A stretch of DNA of 64,000 nt, taken from contig NZ_KV440953.1 of the NCBI RefSeq assembly GCF_001636425.1, positions 3,902,001 through 3,966,000 of the forward strand. The letters are read 5' to 3'. The stretch comes from Heyndrickxia acidicola. Lineage in GTDB: Bacteria; Bacillota; Bacilli; Bacillales; Bacillaceae_C. The notes under the pieces were generated by a model, which saw only the letters and a list, made by a program, of their open reading frames with translations, had not been told where the DNA came from and ran no database searches. Shown here in pieces: positions 1 to 7,360 of the stretch; the stretch's first letter is position 1; every line of letters starts with the position of its first letter. The position numbers and the translations under genes were made by a program.

Positions 1-701
1 GTGTGAGTATGTAAATCAAATTTAGCCAGGTAGGAGAAGTCTTCTTTAAACGTAGTGACAAAATACAATTCATCATTGGCGAAAACAGCGTCCAATACAG
101 TAAATTGTTCATCTGTATCTGGAGTAAGGGAATGGGACTGGCCGTTTTCATAGAGATACCCCTTGATATAAGTGTTTGCGAACACTTTGAGATAGACCAG
201 CTTCGCCTGGTCTTCAGAGACCGTCACCAGATATGTAGGTGCTTCTTCTCCTTTTAGAACTATTTTTTCTGTTTCTTCTTCAATGTCATAGGAGTAAATA
301 TTCAGGTAGGTTTCGTTATTTTTTGTGGAAGTATAGTAGAGTGTTTTATTATCCTTTGCAAAAATGGGATCCATAAACCGCTGTCCCTCTTCATAGCGGA
401 GAGGTACAAGCTCTCCGCCTTGCGATGGGAGGGCATAAATCTGTGAATTTTCGTTTCCGTCCTCGTCAAAAGAGCAAATGATAAATGCTCCATCGTTCGA
501 GTAACGGAGACCATGACAGTCCTGATCAATAAATGATAGAGGATACGGAAATTGATTTGGCAGATCCATTGCCCACAGATTGTATTTCCCATTTAAATTT
601 GTACTGAATACCACCTGCTTTTCGTCAGGGCTGACCGCAAAACCCTGAATGTTAAGTGTACGGTAAAAATTTTTAATATCAGGCTTTGTAAAAGTTAACA
701 G
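1..701 (-). CDS. S9-family peptidase, N-terminal part (gene runs off the window)
   Basis: The reverse strand reads open from about 701 to the window edge (about 233 residues). The protein starts LTFTKPDIKNFYR and contains propeller-type repeats such as FAVSPDEKQVVFSTN, NLWAMDLP and IYSYDIEEETEKIV. This is the beta-propeller half seen in prolyl-oligopeptidase-like S9 peptidases; the alpha/beta-hydrolase half with the Ser-Asp-His triad would lie beyond position 1. No ATG, GTG or TTG lies in this frame between the upstream in-frame TAG and the first conserved residues. A CTG (699-701) lies six bases after AGGGAGAGG and is the likely start. The family is clear from the repeats; substrate is unknown. 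Confidence 0.75.
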   Translation of the reverse strand, partial: MLTFTKPDIKNFYRTLNIQGFAVSPDEKQVVFSTNLNGKYNLWAMDLPNQFPYPLSFIDQDCHGLRYSNDGAFIICSFDEDGNENSQIYALPSQGGELVPLRYEEGQRFMDPIFAKDNKTLYYTSTKNNETYLNIYSYDIEEETEKIVLKGEEAPTYLVTVSEDQAKLVYLKVFANTYIKGYLYENGQSHSLTPDTDEQFTVLDAVFANDELYFVTTFKEDFSYLAKFDLHTH

Positions 702-865
702 AAATATCCTCTCCCTTAAACGCTAATTATTTTTAAAAAATTTTATATATTCTATCTTTATTCATTTTATCCTGAAAAATTTCCAGTGTGAATACCAATC
801 TTACGAACTATCTTTAATTTTTTTCATTCATTTTCCAGGGCACTAAAAAACTTTGATAAAAACAG

Positions 866-895
866 TTGCGAACATTTGTTCTTTCTTGTTATAAT
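866..895 (+). promoter_or_regulatory. Sigma-A type promoter before the GrpB-like remnant
   Basis: TTGCGA (866-871) and TATAAT (890-895) are separated by 18 bases. It points toward the decayed gene at 981, so it may be a leftover promoter of that gene. Confidence 0.5.
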
Positions 896-980
896 GAGGG
901 CACAGTTAATCTTGCCTGCAGCGGAAATCAACTTGTGGTTTGTTTTCGGAATATTTAATCTAAAAGGATAGGTGCTTAGA

Positions 981-1334
981 ATGACACTTGGATTGGCAAA
1001 AGAAGAGGTACGACTGGTACCTTAAACAAAGGAAGGGAAGGGAAAATTTCTTCGAACAAAGAAAAAGTTTTGCAGAGAGCAGGGGCTGCCTGAAAAATTA
1101 TTTTGTTAGATTTGAAGATCGAGACTACCACGCTAAAACCCAACTATTGTATTCAGTAGAGTATAAAAAGGAGCTGTGGCATCATTTGTTCTTTTTTACA
1201 GACTACCTGGACAGCCATCCAGAACCTCTTGAAGGGAATCAACAGTTAAATATGGATTTCGGTTGTAAACAGTAGCAGGGATAAAAGAATATACCAGACA
1301 TAAGGAAGCCTTAGAGCTTCGGATGGCAATATAG
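981..1334 (+). pseudogene. Decayed GrpB-family (UPF0157) gene
   Basis: An AGGATAGGTG ribosome site precedes an ATG at 981 that reads MTLGLAKEEVRLVP and then stops at a TAA. After the stop the same frame continues FLRTKKKFCREQGLPEK, which resembles the N-terminal part of GrpB-family proteins. A different frame (about 1115-1275) gives VEYKKELWHHLFFFTDYL, the usual C-terminal block of that family. The frame then returns for AGIKEYTRHKEALELRMAI and a stop at 1332-1334. The family is usually about 170-180 residues, so about 60 residues (the GSTA-containing middle) are deleted. One stop, at least two frame changes and one internal deletion mark it as dead. Identification rests on recalled family motifs. 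Confidence 0.7.
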
Positions 1335-1389
1335 TTATAAACTTAAGGGAGTATGGCAAGAAAATATATTAATTATTAATCCAATGTTA

Positions 1390-2235
1390 TCAAGGATGTC
1401 TGGTAATTGTGATGGCTTGCTTTCCCATTTGATCCCAGGCTTTAATGAAGCTTTGACGATCTACTCTCTGATTCTTTATCCCATAAGGATTGTTTATGTA
1501 AATGTGTTTTTGATCATAGCCTGTTATCACAACACTGTGCATGCTAAAGCTTATTTGAATCAATCCTTCCGGTGTTTTCCAGCTTCTAAAATTACTTACG
1601 GGTGCAAAGGTAGAGGTGGTAATAATCCAAACGGGATGGTTTTGGTCTATTTGTTTCAATATCTTACTGAAAGGTGAACCGGTTAAATCCACTGCCTTTT
1701 TGCCGGCATACTTTTGTGCAAGCTTGAGAATAGGGCCATGGTAGACCCCTAAACCGGGACCATCCTGCATATTCCCCACAAAGCCTTCATTGGGATTTCC
1801 GTTTTCTCCGTTTTGATAATAGAGCGGTACTGTGTGAATGGTTTCAGCCAACTCATTTTTAGTCACATGATAGCCATTGTAATTCAGCACCATTGCAAGA
1901 CTCGTTACCTCGCATCCATTATAAAGCCGGGGAGAAGACATCTGATTATATAAGGGTACATTTAATAGTTCTGTTCTGTTTGCTGCTTTGGCTGAATGGG
2001 CAGATGGATTCCGGCGTGGAAGGCTCTTGACTGCAAGCTTTTTACTCACTTTTTGTTTTGGAGCTTTCAGGACTTTTGCTTGTGTATGGACTTTAGTCGT
2101 TTTTAGGATAGGCGATGTGCTGGCGGTCTCCTTGGAAACCTGCTGAATAATGGGTTTACCAGTATTAATAAATCGTTTGTCAGCAGCACAAACAATCAAA
2201 ACGGCCAATAGAATTGTAAAGATTAAATTTTTCAT
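1390..2235 (-). CDS. Secreted or membrane-anchored C39-like cysteine peptidase (YvpB type)
   Basis: This 281-residue protein has an N-terminal hydrophobic segment (residues 1-18, signal or anchor) and a Lys/Ser/Thr-rich linker to about residue 90. A peptidase_C39_2 domain follows. LLNVPLYNQMSSPRLYNGCE holds the likely catalytic Cys in NGCEVTSLAM, MHSVVITGYD the His, and NNPYG the third catalytic position. This layout matches Bacillus YvpB-like proteins, which act outside the membrane and lack the ABC transporter of bacteriocin-processing C39 peptidases. AGAGAGGGC lies eight bases before the ATG. It stands alone. Substrate unknown. Confidence 0.85.
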   Translation of the reverse strand: MKNLIFTILLAVLIVCAADKRFINTGKPIIQQVSKETASTSPILKTTKVHTQAKVLKAPKQKVSKKLAVKSLPRRNPSAHSAKAANRTELLNVPLYNQMSSPRLYNGCEVTSLAMVLNYNGYHVTKNELAETIHTVPLYYQNGENGNPNEGFVGNMQDGPGLGVYHGPILKLAQKYAGKKAVDLTGSPFSKILKQIDQNHPVWIITTSTFAPVSNFRSWKTPEGLIQISFSMHSVVITGYDQKHIYINNPYGIKNQRVDRQSFIKAWDQMGKQAITITRHP

Positions 2236-2593
2236 AGCTAAGCCCTCTCTGCTTTCTTACCTCCATATAAGGAAGTTAGCATTCAGGTTAGCAAAGAAGA
2301 ATTAATTTACAGTTAATGAGAAAGAGGGAGCGGGAAATAGAAAAACTGTACAAACATTCCTCCAAAAAAAGCAGGAGATAAAGAATGCTATAATGAAATA
2401 ATTCAGTACTTTGTTTTTTTATATACCGTTACGTTTGTAAATTGTAAACTTTTTATGGAGATTTTCTGAACTTAATCAAATATTAATTAAATTAAGGTAA
2501 TATAAATGTATGCTTGTTTTGCAAAACTAGTTTACGGAATATTTTGTTTGTAAGCCCTTTTTTGAAAAACCAGTATCTTAAGGAGCTGAGAGA
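2236..2593. other. AT-rich intergenic region
   Basis: No gene was found. TATAAT (2390-2395) has no convincing -35 partner. The stretch separates the C39 peptidase from the small ORF at 2594 and likely holds promoters of both. Confidence 0.4.
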
Positions 2594-2734
2594 ATGAGGA
2601 ATCAAAGCAACTCCAAATCAATTAGAAAAATTGCAGAAGCTCTCTTGAATAAAGGAATACCTGTAGAGCTTTGTAAGAAGACCAAGACACTAAAAGAAGA
2701 GTGTCTAAGGACCGTTATCTCATCTCAGCACTAA
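2594..2734 (+). CDS. Small hypothetical protein, 46 residues
   Basis: AAGGAG lies eight bases before an ATG. The product begins MRNQSNSKSIRKIAEALLNK, is basic, has two cysteines and a predicted amphipathic helix in SIRKIAEALLNKG, and has no membrane segment or signal. I do not recognise a family. The strong ribosome site and helix-like composition argue that it is translated. Confidence 0.5.
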   Translation: MRNQSNSKSIRKIAEALLNKGIPVELCKKTKTLKEECLRTVISSQH

Positions 2735-2883
2735 TGCCTGGCTGCAATATAGAGGATGAATCAATCTCCTAAGAATAGGCATTGGAAGTTCATAATCCAA
2801 GACCGAAAAGAACGTCTACATACTACGTGAATATACCCAATCAAACATATAGGAATAAATAATAGGGAAAGAAAGAGACTGTT

Positions 2884-3510
2884 ATGGAAACAGAACAATT
2901 AGATATATTTACAGAAAATTTTGTTCCAAAGGGTACAGCGTCAAGACAAGAAGTACATGAAAAGGGAGAGTGGCACCAAACCTTCCATTGTCATGTGGTA
3001 AAACGGGAAAAGGATGGTATTTATATTCTTTTTCAAAGAAGGCATCCTGGAAAAAAGGTTTTTCCCGACTGTTTTGATATTGCCGTTGCCGGCCATTTAA
3101 TGGCAGGAGAATCTCCGGCAGCAGGAATAAGAGAAATCGAGGAAGAGATTGGATTAAAGATTTTATATACGGATCTCCATCCAATTGGACTGTTTAAAGA
3201 GGAAATACATACAAATGGTCTCACGGACCGTGAGTTTTGCCATGTCTATTATTTTGAAACAGACGCTGCAATCGAGCAATTTAGTTTGCAGACCGATGAA
3301 GTAACAGGCATTGTAAAAATAAAATTAGATGATGCGATAAAGCTGTTTACAGGTAAAGTAAAAGACGTCGAGGCGAGTGGATTCAGCCAATCTGAGGATG
3401 GATCCCGTAAACAGGTGAGTCTGCAGGTGGGTAAACATGATTTTGCTTATCATATTCCTGAATACTATCCAACCGTATTTAGCTCTATTCAGTCCAGCCT
3501 TGCCACATAA
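2884..3510 (+). CDS. NUDIX hydrolase, IDI-like subgroup
   Basis: This 208-residue protein carries a NUDIX box in GHLMAGESPAAGIREIEEEI, with the metal-binding REIEEE core. The spacing between the first Glu and Arg-Glu is six residues rather than the usual seven, a variant seen in the subgroup related to isopentenyl-diphosphate isomerase (GHLLAGET...GIRE). The domain covers roughly residues 30-160, followed by a C-terminal region of mixed composition. NUDIX enzymes cleave nucleoside diphosphates linked to another group; substrate cannot be read here. The ATG at 2884 has only a modest site (GGGAAAGAAAGAG). Confidence 0.85.
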   Translation: METEQLDIFTENFVPKGTASRQEVHEKGEWHQTFHCHVVKREKDGIYILFQRRHPGKKVFPDCFDIAVAGHLMAGESPAAGIREIEEEIGLKILYTDLHPIGLFKEEIHTNGLTDREFCHVYYFETDAAIEQFSLQTDEVTGIVKIKLDDAIKLFTGKVKDVEASGFSQSEDGSRKQVSLQVGKHDFAYHIPEYYPTVFSSIQSSLAT

Positions 3511-3847
3511 AACTGGCTGTGCCTCGGCTTCACTTGATTTTGAAGATGCATAGAGAACGCACAATAGGTTGTTAACCGCCATTTTATATAGCGAAGCTAC
3601 TCACTTTTAAAAAGACGGGTATAGTTTAAAATAAAGGGTTCATTATTGAAGTGCAAATGTCCAATTAAGGGTCCATTAGCCGCCCGTGCATCACACGTTA
3701 TCACACTAAGAGTAGAAATGAACTGGTGTTATCTTTATACTGAGCTTGTCCTTAACCCAGTAAAAGCTCTAATCTACTGTTATACACCTGCATTCCCCTT
3801 GAAATGCTGACTAAGTGAATATGAATTCTACCATAGCTTCCGTTCAT
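3511..3847. other. Intergenic, no feature seen
   Basis: No credible ORF or clean terminator was found. Reading on from the end of the GNAT remnant, this stretch may hold further degraded coding sequence. Confidence 0.3.
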
Positions 3848-4308
3848 CTAGCTCTTGAAGGGTTTGTTCCGAGTACCTCCTATGAGATTTAGAGTATGTT
3901 TATAGTCCCAGCCGCCTTGTGAATAAAAATGTACTAACGCAGGTTCACAAGTAAAGAGGCTAATATCAGGTTTTTTCTTTTCTATAAATGAATAAGCTTC
4001 TTTCTCCGTTTTAAGCCGAATCCCTGCTGACGATAGAATGGAATGGTGATAGCATCACTTAACCCGAATGCTTTATATGTGCGGGCTCCATAATTTATAT
4101 ACTTCCAGGGGATAGCAGCGTGACAGATTACAGTATTGTTTTCTACGAACACTAAAGAAGCTGGCTGAGTCTCTGGATTGTCCGCCACTGTATATCCTCT
4201 TCCTTACCTACAAACGCCAACGGCCACTCTTTTCGCATTAAAGATGGTATTTGTTATGTAAAAATTTTGCAGGCAATCTCTTTGATCAAAATGCAGTAAT
4301 TCAATCAT
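3848..4308 (-). pseudogene. Decayed GNAT-family N-acetyltransferase
   Basis: GGGAGA precedes an ATG at 4306-4308, reading MIELLHFDQRDCLQNFYITN. An in-frame TAA follows near 4205, then the frame continues with VENNTVICHAAIPWKYINYG, TYKAFGLSDAITIPFYRQQG and FGLK. The reading frame must then change near 4010 to continue EAYSFIEKKKPDISLFTCEP, HFYSQGGWDY and LIGGTRNKPFKS. The YRQQGFG stretch corresponds to the acetyl-CoA-binding R/Q-x-x-G-x-G/A loop. One internal stop and one frameshift split it into three parts, and the final TAG at 3848 is probably also premature. Confidence 0.7.
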
Positions 4309-4672
4309 ACTTGCTTCTCCCCATTATTGATTATTCATCATGCCGATGACCTTCAAAAACTAAAATTCGCCATTTATCCTTGTGCCTTTATCGAGCCCGA
4401 AATAGAACATATTCCCATTTAAAAGATTCACTTTCTAGCGTTTATTTCCTTCTTAAGCTCTCCGTCGAATACCTCTTTTGACTTTGGAAAATACATCAAT
4501 CAACTCTTTATTAAGTTATTTCTGATTTGGTAAGCGAAAAAATTCCACTAAATTTAAAAACTGTCTTCTTTTTATTTTCTTTCTTATGATGGTTTAATGG
4601 AAATTTAAATTTTGTCTTTTATGATGAGTTAAGCAATGAAAAGTTGCAGTGAAAAGGAGATGATACTGACTT
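4309..4672. other. Intergenic with a possible small decayed ORF on the minus strand
   Basis: The minus strand gives short protein-like stretches such as WRILVFEGHRHDE broken by stops (about 4330-4450). I cannot assign them. The promoter of the glycosyltransferase should lie in the AT-rich part 4540-4650. Confidence 0.3.
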
Positions 4673-6826
4673 ATGGAGAAGAAGCCCAGATTTGATATTC
4701 TGCTGGCTGGAATATTGCTATTGTCCTGTTTTTTAAATTTTTTCCAAATTGGTAAGGCTGGTTCAAATGAATATTATACGATTGCGGTAAAGAGTATGAT
4801 GAAGAGCTTTCATAATTTCTTTTATGCTTCTTTTGATCCGGCTGGCTTTATTACAGTGGATAAGCCGCCTGTGGCCTTGTGGCTGCAGACTTTAAGTGCC
4901 TCAATCTTTGGCTGGAGCAATTTTAGTGTTCTGCTGCCAGAGGCATTGGCGGGAGTTATTTCGGTTGGACTGATGTATATTATTGTAAAGCCGAAATTTG
5001 GCAGAACGGCAGCCTTGATCTCAAGTCTGGTACTAGCCGTTACACCCATTTTTGTGGCTGTGGTACGAACAAATAATGTAGACAGTATTTTAGTACTGGA
5101 TATATTAATTGCGACATGGATGCTGATGAAAGCAGCAGATAAGCAAAGTCTTGGCTGGTTTATTGCGAGTCTTGCCCTGGTCGGGGTTGGCTTTAATATC
5201 AAGATGCTTGAAGCGTATATGGTATTGCCTGGTTTTTATTTATTTTATTTGCTTTCATTCAAAGTTAAATGGACAAAGAAAATTGTTCAATTAATTCTTG
5301 CTACTGTGGTGTTATTTGCCGTTTCTTTTTCGTGGGCAGTGATTGTGGACTCAACACCGAAGGATCAGCGTCCATACATAGGAAGCAGTCAAACAAACTC
5401 TGTTTTGGAGCTTGCTTTTGGCTATAATGGCTTGGCAAGGTTAACAGGCCAGCATAACGGCTTTGGCGGACATGCTAAGTCCCAAAATCATGCAGCCTCT
5501 CAAACGCATGCTTCTTCCGAAACGAATCATCATGTACAGAATACCGGTGGAAATTCAAGAAACGGTTCCAGTCAATTCTATGGCGGCATGGGAATGGGCG
5601 GTTCATTCGGAACAGGAACGCCTGGAGTTCTGCGTCTGTTCTCTAAGCAATTGTCAGGGCAAATCAGCTGGCTTCTGCCGCTCGTCCTATTTGGAATTAT
5701 CGGTATGATTGTTAGCTTCAGAAAGACGAAGTCATTTACAATGGAGCATCAATTCGCACTGTTTTGGGCTGCGTGCCTTGTCCCGATGATGATCTTTTTT
5801 AGCGTCGCAGGTTTCTTCCATCAATATTATATGAGTATGATGGGTCCTTCCATCGCTGCACTAACGGGGATCAGCTGGACTGTTTTATCAAAGCTATTTA
5901 AGGAAAAACAAGGGTGGAGCTCCTATCTGCTTCCGTTTTCCATTCTCGCAACCTTCTTATTTGAAGCAGTCATTCTTTACGAGAATAATGGAGCTGTTTC
6001 ACAAGTATGGACAGCAGTTGTATTCGTTGCTGGGATTGCAGTCTTTGGAATCCTTATGATGCAGCGTGAGTATAATCAGAAAGTCCATGCATTTGGGCTG
6101 TCTGGAGTGATCGCCTTATTGATCCTGCCATTTAGCTGGGGGCTGATCACGGTGATACAGGGCGGAAATAGTACCATGCCTGTAGCAGGCCCTTCTGGTG
6201 GAGGTTTTGGAGGATTTGGCGGTATGCAAGGTGCAAAAATGGCTTTTTCCCAGGGGGGAAGCGGCTATGGACATTTTGGCGGAATGCGTAACGGTGGCCA
6301 GGGAGGATTTCGATCTGGTGGAGGCCAAAATGGAGCAGGCTGGACACCGCGGGCAAATGGAGCGTCTGCTGGACAATGGCAGGGTGCTGCACAAGGAAAC
6401 TGGGGTGGTGGTATGGGCCAAATGGGTGGCCAGGCTGATACGAAGCTCATCCAGTATTTAGTAAAGAATTATCATGGAGAAAAATTCATGCTGGCTACTG
6501 AAAGTGCTACCGCTGCGTATCCGTTTATGGAGAAAACCAACTATGCCGTTATGGCAATGGGAGGATTTATGGGAAGCGATCCTGCAATCACTCCTGAAAA
6601 ACTCGCTAAAATGGCTAAAGCAGGAGAAGTTAAGTATTTCTTGATTTCATCCAGAGGAATGGGCGGAAACTCCAGTGTAACGGATTGGATTAAAAACAAC
6701 TGTACCGCAGTTCCAAGCAAGGATTGGAGTTCCTCTAACGCATCTGCCAGCAAATCTGCAGGCGGAGGGAATTTTATGAATGGAAGAGGCGGTTCACAGC
6801 AGCTGTATGTGTACAAAAAAGCTTAA
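4673..6826 (+). CDS. GT39-type (PMT/ArnT-like) integral membrane glycosyltransferase
   Basis: This 717-residue protein resembles the Bacillus YkcB/YycA group. The first 450 residues hold about a dozen membrane segments. The early extracellular loop KSMMKSFHNFFYASFDPAGF and the following TVDKPPVALWLQ carry the Asp and Lys-Pro-Pro signature of PMT_2 enzymes, which move a sugar from a polyprenyl-phosphate donor at the outer face. Two long Gly/Ser/Asn-rich segments (about 255-310 and 500-590) interrupt the protein, and a soluble domain (about 590-717) follows. AAGGAG lies 13 bases before the ATG, a long spacing. No glycosyltransferase-2 partner (YkcC type) is adjacent. Acceptor unknown. Confidence 0.8.
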   Translation: MEKKPRFDILLAGILLLSCFLNFFQIGKAGSNEYYTIAVKSMMKSFHNFFYASFDPAGFITVDKPPVALWLQTLSASIFGWSNFSVLLPEALAGVISVGLMYIIVKPKFGRTAALISSLVLAVTPIFVAVVRTNNVDSILVLDILIATWMLMKAADKQSLGWFIASLALVGVGFNIKMLEAYMVLPGFYLFYLLSFKVKWTKKIVQLILATVVLFAVSFSWAVIVDSTPKDQRPYIGSSQTNSVLELAFGYNGLARLTGQHNGFGGHAKSQNHAASQTHASSETNHHVQNTGGNSRNGSSQFYGGMGMGGSFGTGTPGVLRLFSKQLSGQISWLLPLVLFGIIGMIVSFRKTKSFTMEHQFALFWAACLVPMMIFFSVAGFFHQYYMSMMGPSIAALTGISWTVLSKLFKEKQGWSSYLLPFSILATFLFEAVILYENNGAVSQVWTAVVFVAGIAVFGILMMQREYNQKVHAFGLSGVIALLILPFSWGLITVIQGGNSTMPVAGPSGGGFGGFGGMQGAKMAFSQGGSGYGHFGGMRNGGQGGFRSGGGQNGAGWTPRANGASAGQWQGAAQGNWGGGMGQMGGQADTKLIQYLVKNYHGEKFMLATESATAAYPFMEKTNYAVMAMGGFMGSDPAITPEKLAKMAKAGEVKYFLISSRGMGGNSSVTDWIKNNCTAVPSKDWSSSNASASKSAGGGNFMNGRGGSQQLYVYKKA

Positions 6827-6962
6827 GAGCGGCATATTGTAACTACTTGGAAATTAAGTGGTTTCTATTATGAAAAGCATATTACTTTGATTGATACGTT
6901 AAAGGAGTAGGGAATAGGCTCCTTACGTATCCCTCTTTTTTAAAAAAATAAGTATACTAAAA

Positions 6963-6997
6963 ACAACACCGCAGTACTTGGTACTGCGGTGTTGTTA
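6963..6997. terminator. Perfect 16-bp stem terminator
   Basis: Arms 6963-6978 and 6982-6997 are perfectly complementary around a TTG loop, followed by ATTTTATTTT. It ends the glycosyltransferase transcript and is usable in both directions. Confidence 0.85.
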
Positions 6998-7008
6998 TTT
7001 TATTTTAG

Positions 7009-7207
7009 GCTTTGTTGTTATAGGACGCTGTTGTTTTTTAGCTCATTCGTGTGAAACGGCTGTTTCACACGCCTTTCAGCACAGCTGAAAGGTGCCAGGA
7101 AAGAAAGAAACAAAAAAAGCAAAAAAATTTGCTTTTTTGTTTCTTTCTTTCTTGGCAAATGAGCTAAAAAACGAGCAGTTATTAACATAGAAATTTAACA
7201 GAGCCTT
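7009..7207. repeat. Nested cruciform-like repeat element
   Basis: Imperfect inverted ends (AGGCTTTGTT and AACAGAGCCT) enclose an outer stem (7033-7047 with 7158-7172, perfect). Inside lie three further hairpins: CGTGTGAAAC/GTTTCACACG, CCTTTCAGC/GCTGAAAGG, and a long purine/pyrimidine stem (about 7093-7156). The outer stem plus first hairpin match the simpler elements at 52338 and 60992. It could act as a terminator or be a small non-autonomous mobile element. Confidence 0.7.
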
Positions 7208-7332
7208 ATTTTAACGTGTATTTTATCAGTTAGAATCTATGTTTATGAATGATTAAAATTCTAGTATGAGTTATTTTGTGATAAAAATTGTTGTTTTTTA
7301 GTTTTATAAATATTAAGATTTAATTAATAATT

Positions 7333-7348
7333 CGGAATATGAGTTCCG
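7333..7348. promoter_or_regulatory. Possible operator palindrome before the M14 gene
   Basis: CGGAA and TTCCG arms are separated by six bases, 13 bases before the annotated ATG. A second TTCC/GGAA pair overlaps it (7344-7358). IclR-family operators often have such TTCC/GGAA arms, and an IclR regulator is encoded in the same cluster. The link is inference. Confidence 0.35.
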
Positions 7349-7360
7349 AAAAATGGAACA

